Shown: in pieces, positions 33,205-42,115 of the stretch
Position numbering within the stretch: position 1 is the stretch's first letter
Layout of the letters: each line of letters begins with the position of its first letter
Assembly: GCF_000516985.1 (NCBI RefSeq)
Contig: NW_006917095.1
Span: 3,732,942 to 3,796,941 of the forward strand
DNA length: 64,000 nucleotides
Direction of reading: 5' to 3'
From: Pestalotiopsis fici W106-1
Taxonomy: Eukaryota; Ascomycota; Sordariomycetes; Amphisphaeriales; Sporocadaceae
Program-made: the position numbers and the translations under genes
The notes under the pieces: generated by a model
Database searches by the model: none
The model's input: the letters and a program-made list of their open reading frames with translations, nothing else
What the model was told of the DNA's origin: nothing

Positions 33205-35477
33205 TCAAAAGCCTTCAAAGAATCCTTCAAGCAGTGAGTTAAACTCGTCATGAGTAAAAGCCTCGTTCGAGCCATCCTGATGTGCCTCGTCCATCATAGA
33301 GGCCATCTCCTCTTCAAAGGACTTGGATGATTGTTGAGCACTCTTATCTCCTTGGGACTGATCCTCGGTGGGAAGAGCCTGCTTATTCTGCTTTGGTACG
33401 TCTTGCTTGCACTCATTCTCGGCTGCTGTCTCCTCTGAAGGCATCTTCTGTATTGTTCCCTTCTCTCCAAACTTGTCCTTGTGAAGAACTTCCTTCTCTG
33501 GTACAGCTTCTGCAGCCACACCTGTTGCAGACTGATGATCTACTATCTCTTCATCCGTGGAATCGACCGTGACACTGCTTGTTGACGAAAGAGATGGTGT
33601 ACGGACAGCGAAATGGCTGTCCTGATGGTCAGTCTCGTATGATATGCCCCACACGTTGTCAACGGACTGCTGGAGTGAAACCAGATCCGTGACCTTTGTC
33701 TCACGGCCCAGAAATCTGCAAGAAGGGCCCAGAAAATGACTCAACTGAAGCTTTCCGACAGGCTTCGGATTGTGATGGACGTTGCTATCACTTGGGTACT
33801 TGTTGCCATAGAAGTTGCTGCCAGGGATACCGTTGACGACAGCGATGCTCTCGTTGGGTCTACCATTATTGTTTAGAATGATATTGTCGCCAGTGATACT
33901 GACGGGGTGGGTGTCGCGATGGGTAACCCGATGAACGCCATGATCTTTCTGCGCGTGGCTGAAGCTGCTACCATGGTTGCATCCGGCGCCAGAATTTGCA
34001 ACTGGCTTCATCATCTCTGGACTACTTCTGGCAGAACTTTTCTGGAATAGAGTTCGTTTCTGTGACTCTGGAGCATAAGCCTGAGATTTGACGGGCTGGG
34101 CGAATTGTCGAACTCCGATGCTGCCCTGCATTTCGTTGTTCTTGACCGAGATGCCTAAGGCGTTGGACTCTCTATAGTCACCATTGGCGCTTGTTTTCAA
34201 ACCATGGTCATTGCGAATTCTTTTGTCGACATTTGTTGGAATCTGGAAAACAGGGTCTTGGAATCCTCCCATGCTTTCAGACACATGATGTTGAGCTTTG
34301 ACACGTTTGATTGCTCTATCATTGGCATTTGGTGACTGAGCCGTAACGTTCTTTCGCTTCGTATTGGATTGCAGAGTGTCAGCTTGTCCATGCTTCTGCT
34401 GAGGACCATTGGCTACAGTCTTCTGAAGGGGTGAGCGTCCGTGAGACTCCGGAATCTGAGCATTGAGTGCTCCTAGATGTGTCTGAGCGACAAGGTGCTC
34501 GGGAGTGACTGATCGTGGTGGACTCTGCTCAAGGAATGCTTTCCTGATTGCCTCTAGAGCACGATTGAATCCGGAGTTATTCTTGCCCTGTCTGCCAGTT
34601 ACACCATGTTGTTCTAGGCCAGAAGATAAGGCTGCACCATCCAAAGCCTTTGGAATAGACTCCAACACCGGGTTGTGGGTGCCGCTGTTGTAGCTGCTAG
34701 TATTGCTACCATCAGACCTGCCATACTGGCTGTTGGGAGGCGATGGCAGGTAGCGGGCCTCGCTTACTTGGTATGAAGCGCTCTGACGCGCATCCACAGC
34801 CATGGATTCTAGGTTCATGGTGTCGTGAGAGCCGCCCGTTGCGTTGTTAGGGCTCTCTCGATGCAAAGCCTTGTGCTGGGTCGGACCCAGCTTCTGCAAC
34901 TTCTGGGTTACAGGATCATGCGCCGTGTCTGCGCGTCGTTTTTTCGGGCGGGAACCAACGCACCCATGACACTGACATGAGGCGTGAGCTGTGTGCAGGC
35001 TCTGGATGATGTCCTTGGGGTATCCGCGACTAATTGTGCTAGAAAACTCGGAGCCGACTGTGGCGAGGAAGACATCAGTCTCTTGGAACCAATTCTCCAG
35101 CGACATCTTGAAGCTTTTTTGGTCAGGGTCATTGTGACCCGTATTCTGAGGAATTTTGCTTGGCCACTCGTGCTTCTTGATGTCTTTGCACTTGGGGCAA
35201 GGCCTAATATTGACCACTGAAGGAAACATCTCTGTGCATCTTTCCTTGGTGGTTTGCTTCGATGTGGGATGGTTGAGCTCGCCCTTCTTCACGCGCTCGC
35301 AATAAACCCATCCATCCTTTCTGTGCTGATAGCATTCCGGATACTCTTGACCCACCTCAGGGTCTGCCCGGAGGCAATCGCAAGCAAAGTAACGTCTGGT
35401 AGGAGAAACTAGATCAATTTCTACTCGTACATGACAAATCGGTATTGAGGATACAGAAATACTAACCTTTGGCACAT
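33205..35477 (-). CDS. Large disordered protein with Cys-rich N-terminus, function unknown
   Basis: Complement of 35467-35477 and 33205-35395, giving 733 aa. The first coding exon is only 11 bp (ATG TGC CAA AG), followed by a 71-bp GT-AG intron. I chose this start because it yields MCQRRYFACDCLR. Other upstream readings give unconvincing sequence and the wrong phase. Residues 1-75 hold eight cysteines (2, 9, 11, 25, 36, 57, 70, 73), possibly zinc-binding. A further CQCHGC cluster precedes the basic segment RPKKRR, a likely nuclear signal. The remaining 560 or so residues are polar and low-complexity, with no domain I recognise. The last 30 residues are acidic with aromatic and leucine residues (DEFNSLLEGFFEGF), resembling a transactivation segment. 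A nuclear role is inferred only. Confidence 0.72.
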
Positions 35478-36831
35478 TGCAGCTGTGGCTGGGGGGGAAT
35501 ACGAGAGCTTGATGGATGATGGATGTAGCGTATGTCACCGAATGGCAAACAAGTGGTGACGGGACCTCCCAATTAGACGATGTCGACGGGAAGGAGATAA
35601 CAATATCTCGATGAGACGCTCGATTGCGGAAAATTATCAAGAAGCTGTTGACAGGCGTGGATTTGTGATGATTTGAAGGCAGATACAAGAAACAGATTGA
35701 CCGAAACGGTGCAAAACCATGCCAACGCGGTGTTCGATCCGTGGTTGATAGATCAATCAAAGAAAGTCGTCGGAAGGGATAATAAGGGGGAGGGAAAGAT
35801 GCACCGCTGGCTGAAAGATTAGGCGTAAAGTAGGAGGGGGGAAAATCTGCGTTTGCCCAAGGTCACGAACGCGTCGGGTTATCGATCGCGTTGTGGTCAT
35901 TTGGACTACGCGACAGACTCCAAGGCAAACGCGACAACAAAAATCTGAGGGACAGATCGTAACGATGCGAAAATTATGCATTCAGACCACGTTTGCACGA
36001 CGAGCACTGAAACCGGCAAAGTCACGATGGAAGCATCGATGTTGATCGAAACTGTTCGCTTTCGCCGCTTCCTCTTTCAGAGTAAACATCCCCTGGGAAG
36101 AAAGTGCAACACGGAAAGATTACGCCATGATCTCAGTTTTATCCATCAAGATACATTTCTGCTATCTGCCAAGCCGAGTAATATTGTTGAATAGACATGA
36201 GATTCCAACCACATCTATTTTCGTCCCCTCTCTCCCTCTCCCCCACTCTCTGTTTTATCACGGACGTGAGTGTGCAAACGCCCTCAGATACTCATGCGAA
36301 GGCTAGCATGATGAACAGAGTTCCCTGGCACAAATCCATCATCTGATGTGAACGCCCAGGCGCGAAATCTGGTCCTAGAAAACACAAGATGACTAGACGA
36401 GGCTCTCCATTCAATGACGACTTTGCATGATCTACCCAGCGCTGCAAATATTTTGTAGTCTGCTACCAGTCTACAGTGAAACACAATTATGACTGCAAAC
36501 ATCAATAAGAGACTACAGTATCCTCAAAAAAACAAGTGGTACAAATTCAATACAGATGACCAGCTTGGTATGTTTCAATGAATCGAACGGAAAGTTACAT
36601 CAAATCCCATGCGCTGCGCGCCTCGTGGAATCCATTGTAGCTGAACATAGTCTTTAACTGATGAAACGTATGTTACCTACCGTCTCGCAATGCAATGCTA
36701 GATGTTCTTCCATGCTAAGTAGGGTTTCCTAACTGGAGACAGATTAAGCATCACGATCCAGGAACCGCAAAGTTACAATCTTCTATGTGACAATTGAAAG
36801 TAAGCGTCAAGAGCTCAATACTATATTCTGC

Positions 36832-37143
36832 TTATTCGGGGACCCACGGCCGCTGATTCATAATGGAGCATGTGTAATATGTTTTCAATGATCCACTAAA
36901 GTGGACAAAATTGCCAGCTGGTAATAGAGTGCTGCTTGAGAAAACATTTGAATAGTACTTTTCAGGTGACGGTAGATAATGAGAACCTCGAATGCCCCGT
37001 GACAACTCAATCTCGGCGTTCGACCCACGCGTGAAGCGGCTTAGCGGTCGATCGCCATCGCGCAATGGATAGTCGAAAGCCATAAGAGAAGGGCTCGGAT
37101 GACGCGGAAGATGGGTATCGGCACTGGTATAGTAATTGGTCAT
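36832..37143 (-). CDS. Doubtful small ORF
   Basis: An ATG-initiated frame of 103 codons. The first 60 residues (beginning MTNYYTSADTHLPRH) read like protein, without signal peptide or known motif. No splice partner or domain supports it, and it could be chance. Confidence 0.18.
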   Translation of the reverse strand: MTNYYTSADTHLPRHPSPSLMAFDYPLRDGDRPLSRFTRGSNAEIELSRGIRGSHYLPSPEKYYSNVFSSSTLLPAGNFVHFSGSLKTYYTCSIMNQRPWVPE

Positions 37144-37614
37144 GGATGGAGATCAATCTGCAACATTCTTTGTATTTCTAATCTCTATCATTTAGCCATT
37201 GACAATACTGATGCGTCGCTTACACGTCTGTCATCGAAAGGCTCTTTCTTTCGCATTTTCTCTCCAATGTAGGTTTCAAGGGGAAAAAAAGCATTCCATG
37301 TATAACCATATTTCTGCCTCGGTTGCTCCTCAAGAACTTTGAAAAGTCATGCCTCTTTTAATAATCCACCATTCAACGGCCTCATCAAGAACAATGGATG
37401 AATGCGTGCGGGTTATGTAAATGGCACTAATATAGGCTGGATCAGAGGCTCAGCACTGGTTGGGGAAGAAGCTCAAGAAGTTTTCATGTGCCATCTCTTT
37501 CGAATCCACGTATCTTGACCAATTGAGCATTATTAGAAATAAAGTCTCCTCGCCTTCAGACCAGGGCTATGCATTGATGTTCTCCAACTTCCAAACCAAG
37601 TTTTCTTTGACTTA

Positions 37615-37620
37615 CCTCGG
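37615..37620 (-). promoter_or_regulatory. Distal CCTCGG box
   Basis: CCTCGG, the reverse complement of the CCGAGG boxes nearer the cutinase start, about 760 bp upstream of its ATG. A single copy this far away is weak evidence. Confidence 0.25.
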
Positions 37621-38142
37621 CTTTTGTCATTCACTAGGCGTCCAAGGGCTGTAAACTCCTCATCTAGGCATGGATACTCGTTTTCAAATTGAGGATATCG
37701 CCTCTTGATGCTGGCCATGTATGTATGTCTAGATTGTCATGCCTGATGGGCCATTCGTGCGAAAAATCTTGGCGCTGCCGGTAGTGGCAGCTCTTCACTT
37801 TTCCCCAATTAGGAAAGTTTGCGAACGACCTCCACATGAGAAACGTGCCCGCTAGCTTTGGCGGCCGGGCTGCTCCCCACGTTGCACGAACCTTTGCGGA
37901 GACGATCAAGTGCCAGCCAATCGCAACAGTTGGGACGAACCACCTATATCGGATCGTACATGATGTGAAACTGGGTAACCATGAGCAAAATGGTGGCTGC
38001 CCGTCTACCTCTGACCTAGTTGAACTTCAGCGTCCTGTCAAAGCAATACAGGATTGCCGGATTAGGAAGTGTATTGTGTGCTTGAGGTATGTTTGCCAAT
38101 AAACCTCGAGATGATCAATCCACTGGCATTCCAGTAGATGGA

Positions 38143-38148
38143 CCGAGG
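38143..38148 (+). promoter_or_regulatory. CCGAGG box 1 of the cutinase promoter
   Basis: CCGAGG at -234 from the cutinase ATG. This is the core recognised by the FarA/Ctf1 class of fatty-acid and cutin-monomer regulators. Confidence 0.5.
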
Positions 38149-38181
38149 CATGCGTCTAGAACTGATGATCTGAACTCTATG

Positions 38182-38187
38182 CCGAGG
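38182..38187 (+). promoter_or_regulatory. CCGAGG box 2 of the cutinase promoter
   Basis: A second CCGAGG in the same orientation, 39 bp after the first and at -195, both upstream of the TATA box. Confidence 0.5.
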
Positions 38188-38251
38188 CTCTCAACACGTC
38201 TCAGGCAAAGTTGGGCCATGTTCTGAGTATAGAGATATGATCACGGTTGGG

Positions 38252-38258
38252 TATATAA
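38252..38258 (+). promoter_or_regulatory. TATA box of the cutinase gene
   Basis: TATATAA, 125 bp before the ATG at 38377. Confidence 0.6.
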
Positions 38259-38376
38259 GTCGATAATGTTCTGGCCATCGTTTATAGACAGAAGTTTGTG
38301 CACTGCCAGACAGCTCCCGAACAAACATTGAAGCAACTCTTGAATTTCTTGGCTCTCGATAATTCAATCTTTCACA

Positions 38377-39223
38377 ATGAAGTTACTTGCACTCTTTACC
38401 CTCGCAACGGCAGCACTCGCTAGCCCAGTCATTGTCAAGGACACAAAGAGACAGTCAGTTGGAGCTACTGCCAATGAATTTGTCAATGGAGGATGTCGCG
38501 ATGTCATCTTCATCTTCTCTCGTGGCAGCACAGAGACCGGAAACATGGTCAGTGTTCATTGGGCTGCGGTCTTATACATTCAAGCATTCAGGCTGACCGA
38601 CCATATCTGCAAAGGGCACCGTCATCGGCCCAGAGGTTGCCAATGGACTCAAGACCTCTTTGGGAGACTCTGCCGTTGCGGCACAAGGCGTCGATTACGC
38701 AGCTGCTCTGGACACCAACTTCCTCCCTGGAGGTGCTGATCCTGATGGAATCGCGACAATGGTCAGCTTGCTGAATCAGGCAGCATCTCAGTGCCCTGAC
38801 GCCAAAATTGTGACTGGCGGATACAGGTGAGCGATGCACTCTGTGACGATACCCGTGATTATACCTCACCGGCTGACACATGCCTCCACAGCCAAGGAGC
38901 TGCAATGACTCATCGTGCCGTGGAGCAGTTAGATGCGGCCACAGTCGACAGAATCACTGGCATTACCCTCTTTGGAGACACCCAATACCAGCAGACCAAT
39001 GGCGTTGTCGGAGATGTCCCCGCAAATAGAGTAAGTCTGACCGGCGATCAGCACATCTGTGGAGTCGACACATGCTAACTATTGAATGTAGGTCAAGATC
39101 TACTGTGCTGCTGGAGACTTGGTTTGCAACGGTACCCTGACCATTACCGCTGCCCATCTCAGCTATGGAGTTGATGCCGGCGACGCCACTTCATTCCTGG
39201 TCAACTTGATCAACGCAGCTTAG
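38377..39223 (+). CDS. Cutinase, secreted serine esterase (EC 3.1.1.74)
   Basis: Four exons: 38377-38547, 38615-38826, 38892-39030 and 39092-39223, giving 217 aa; introns are 61-67 bp. Residues 1-16 are a signal peptide, followed by a KR-type propeptide site near residue 25. The catalytic triad is readable as Ser128 in GGYSQGA, Asp183 in AAGDLVCNG and His196 in TAAHLSYG. Each lies eight residues after its counterpart in the classic Fusarium solani enzyme (S120, D175, H188), so the spacing is conserved. Cys179 and Cys186 match the second disulfide. The oxyanion segment FSRGSTE is present. The enzyme cleaves ester bonds of plant cutin or similar polyesters outside the cell. Two CCGAGG boxes upstream suggest induction by cutin monomers or fatty acids. 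Confidence 0.95.
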
Positions 39224-40028
39224 CTAAAGAGATGAAAAGATTTGGAGGATGTCATAGGGTACTTAACGCTGTTCACTTTCACTCATTTGCAGATACGCGT
39301 TGCGAATAAGGAAAAGACAAATTTACCAGCAAAGACCTTGTACATAGCTGGTTTTGTGGTCCCAACCTTGATGGTTTCAGGGGCATGTACATAGCTTGAC
39401 TTCTTTACGCTCGTTTTTACAAACCTTTTCATGGGAATATACTTCTCAAGTGAAAGACATCACGTGATTTTGTGATGTCTCTGATACAGCTATTCTCATT
39501 ACTTGGTAACCCGTCAATGACCAATCCGTCTGCAGATAAGGAAAAAGAGTATGCTTTGGGAAAGGTGGAGTCTAGTATAACATAGCAACTTGTTCTTTGG
39601 GGTTACATTAGTGTCGAGCTAGAATGTACCTACCTAATCTTGGAACACTTTAACTATTGCACGAGCAATCAAGAGCTACTTTTTGGAGTATTCCAAGTTG
39701 CTGGAGGCCTTTGGGAATGATGCATCTATCATATGTCCTACACTATGATTTCTTGTTTAAAAACTTCATCTTTTCCATTACGCCTCGCAATTGATCAACA
39801 TATCGCATTGCGGAACGGAGTTCCTGAACCCTAGTACAGCTTGAATTCCGCGGGGTTGCGGACTTGCGGAGTTTCTCTCTGGGGGTTTCGGAAGGGCTGG
39901 CATTGAACTCGCCACGGCCATGCAAGATCTTATCCCCTTCAAACCTACTGGAAGCAATACAAACCAAGGTTTACCTGTACTTCATTCCATACGTATCAAT
40001 CCGCTTTTCATAAGATCTAGCAATAGTC
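39224..40028. other. Intergenic, no gene seen
   Basis: About 800 bp between the cutinase and SDR genes. It contains an E-box palindrome in a hairpin at 39456-39479. The minus strand of about 39743-39930 reads as a fairly protein-like but start-less fragment (including SCTRVQELRSAMRYVDQLRG), possibly a gene relic. Confidence 0.45.
39456..39479. promoter_or_regulatory. E-box palindrome within an inverted repeat
   Basis: ATCACGTGAT (39459-39468) is a perfect 10-bp palindrome around CACGTG. It sits within a longer inverted repeat, GACATCAC and GTGATGTC, with an 8-base gap. It could be a bHLH (SREBP/Cbf1-like) binding site about 560 bp upstream of the SDR gene, or a structure in the 3' flank of the cutinase gene. 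Confidence 0.4.
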
Positions 40029-40880
40029 ATGTCCTCAAACATCGCACGAGCTCTCGTGGTCGGCGGTACGAGCGGCATCGGTTATGGCATCGCCTGTCGC
40101 ATCGCTCAGGAAGCCAAATCAGCCACCGTGATAATCAGCGGCCGTACTAAGCCGTCGGACATCCCTCACGCCAACATCGAGTTCAGAAAGCTGGACGCAT
40201 CCTCCATGAGCGCCATCAAGACGTACACAGACGCCTACAAGTCATCACAGGAGCCCAAACTCGATCTGCTGGTCTTGACCCAGGGCATCATGACCATGAC
40301 CGGGAGGGCTGAGACGCCAGAGGGCATCGACCGCAAGATGGCGCTCCACTACTATGGACGACAACAGCTCATTCGCGAGCTACTGCCTGCCCTGCAGGAC
40401 GACGCCAAAGTCCTCATCGTGCTGGGTACCATGGGGAGCCCAGACAATTTGAACTGGACAGACCTGGACCTCAAGTCATCCTTTGGCGTGTCCGCTGCGG
40501 CGCAACATTGCATGGCTATGAATGATGCCATGATTCAATACTACGCTGAACAACAGAAGCAAACTGGCAAAACACGCCACTTTGTACATGCGAGCCCTGG
40601 GGTAGTCAACACCTCCTTGGGCGGTGAGCTACCATGGTACCTGCGCGGCTCGGCACGAATCTTGTCCACTCTTCTGGGGGTCTCGCCTCAAGTCTGTGGT
40701 GAGCGAATGCTCAAAGGTACATACGAATGTGCAACATTGAGCGAGAAGCAGGGCAGATATTGGAGCTATATGGATTCCAAGGGCAAACCTGTGAAGAACA
40801 AGGCTTCCTGGGATGATGAACAGACACAGAAGGTGGCGAGTCATACCTGGAAGCTAATTGATGGTGTGAGCAGCTCTTGA
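40029..40880 (+). CDS. Short-chain dehydrogenase/reductase-fold protein, atypical active site
   Basis: Single exon, 283 aa. The Rossmann nucleotide-binding motif VVGGTSGIGYG lies at residues 10-20, and LDLLVLTQGIM is in the place of the usual NNAG strand. The SDR strand that normally ends in the catalytic Ser reads VLIVLGTMGSP. About 20-30 residues later, where YxxxK is expected, the sequence is SSFGVSAAAQHCMAMND, so neither the Tyr nor the Lys is there. Similar SDR-like proteins lacking YxxxK are frequent in fungi and may bind cofactor without standard redox chemistry. The proline turn SPGVVNTSLGG is normal. The gene converges with the NmrA-type gene at 41118-42115. Substrate unknown. Confidence 0.84.
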   Translation: MSSNIARALVVGGTSGIGYGIACRIAQEAKSATVIISGRTKPSDIPHANIEFRKLDASSMSAIKTYTDAYKSSQEPKLDLLVLTQGIMTMTGRAETPEGIDRKMALHYYGRQQLIRELLPALQDDAKVLIVLGTMGSPDNLNWTDLDLKSSFGVSAAAQHCMAMNDAMIQYYAEQQKQTGKTRHFVHASPGVVNTSLGGELPWYLRGSARILSTLLGVSPQVCGERMLKGTYECATLSEKQGRYWSYMDSKGKPVKNKASWDDEQTQKVASHTWKLIDGVSSS

Positions 40881-41117
40881 AATGACTGTTTCTAGTATCA
40901 GCCTTGGAATTTGCTGTTTCATACACTTTCGGTGGCGACCATGGTTGTCATGAAGCTTTGTGGCAGATGTACACGTTGGGAACATTTTTTGACATTTGAC
41001 ATTTCAGAGACAAGGGAGAATTTGATGGCGAGTAGGGGCGCAAATGGTAACATGTTGTACAAATATTCTAGAGACATTCCAAGTTCATTTATCCATGGTT
41101 TTAGCATTTTGATTAAT

Positions 41118-42115
41118 TCACGTTGCTGGTGCCCAGATACCCTTATTCTCTTCAGCAAACTCTCTGAAACTCTTGGGAGGGCGGCCAGTCAGGTCCTGTA
41201 CATCAGTACCTGTGGCTTTTTCAAAGTCCTCCGAGGCGAGTACCTCTAGGTTGGCAAGAAATTGAGCGTAGTAATCCGAAACACCAGCCTTGGCCAACCC
41301 GTCAATCCGACGTGCCTTGTCGAGCTTCACATGCTCGATTCTGCGACCAAGAATCTCCGATAGAGTGGCGGCAATCTATGTTTTGCAGCACAGTCAGTAA
41401 CCTGCTCTACACATACCACAATATGGAATACGGGTCTACTAATTATACCTTGTCGTATGTCAGAATCTCAGGTCCAAGAACTCTGACATCTCGGTTCTGC
41501 GGTTTTGCATCCGTCAAGGCATGGTAAGCCACGTTGGCAATATCATCAGCGCTGATAAAGGGGATCTGCCCATCTTGTGTAGCAGTGAAAATGGTATCAA
41601 GCTTGGTAATTGTGTGCACAGGTCCAGGCTCGATAAGGTTCTCTACATGACCGGAAAGAGTAAGTAATGCATTTCTTTTTTGCCTTTTCGTATCTGGATG
41701 TGAGCGACGAACCCATAAACCAAGATGGGCGGAGCACACAGTAATCCACGCCTGTCTGGATAAAATGCTCCCACACTCTGCCCATACCGTCCTTGCCAAT
41801 AGCTGTAGAGGTTCCGGCACACAGAACAAACCGCTTGACGCCCTTTTGCCTGGCAAAATCAACAAACTTGATCATGGGCACCCAAGGCTGAGCGACCTGG
41901 GGTTCCATCAGGTAGACAGATTCTACTGGCCCAATCTCAAAAGCTCTACCCCAGGTCGACTCAACTGTCCAATCAAACTTAATGGCAGGGTATTGACTTG
42001 GTGCAGCATCAGGGCCCCTCCGCGAGGCCAAGAGGAAAGCCCTGTTGGATTCTGACAGCAAGGCAGCCACGCGCAGTGCAGTCTTGCCGGTACCACCAAT
42101 GAGGAGAACAGACAT
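41118..42115 (-). CDS. NmrA-type NAD(P)-binding reductase, EasG/FgaFS-like
   Basis: Complement of 41713-42115, 41449-41642 and 41118-41375, giving 284 aa; introns are 70 and 73 bp. The ATG at 42115 begins MSVLLIGGTGKTALRVAALL, a Rossmann dinucleotide loop. The first splice restores the family signature SWFMENL, and the second joins EILTYDK to IAATLSEILGRRI. The C-terminal part (GVSDYYAQFLANLEVLA, then TGRPPKSFREFA) matches the NmrA/NAD(P)H-binding group that includes the agroclavine/festuclavine dehydrogenases of ergot-alkaloid clusters. Most fungal members lie outside such clusters, and no prenyltransferase or other ergot gene is in this window. It may be a redox enzyme or a redox-sensing regulator. 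Substrate unknown. Confidence 0.86.

Larger units (their letters stand above)
35478..38376. other. Intergenic between divergent genes
   Basis: About 2.9 kb: promoter of the minus-strand disordered protein on the left and of the cutinase on the right. It contains one weak minus-strand small ORF (36832-37143) and the cutinase promoter motifs. Otherwise nothing recognised. Confidence 0.55.

Noticed and set aside
39743..39967. Minus-strand protein-like fragment (SCTRVQELRSAMRYVDQLRG)
   Set aside because: No ATG start, short, no recognisable domain and no splice partner; kept only as a possible relic.
40029..42115. Ergot-alkaloid or other secondary-metabolite cluster
   Set aside because: Only an EasG-like reductase is present, with no prenyltransferase, synthase, P450 or transporter nearby.
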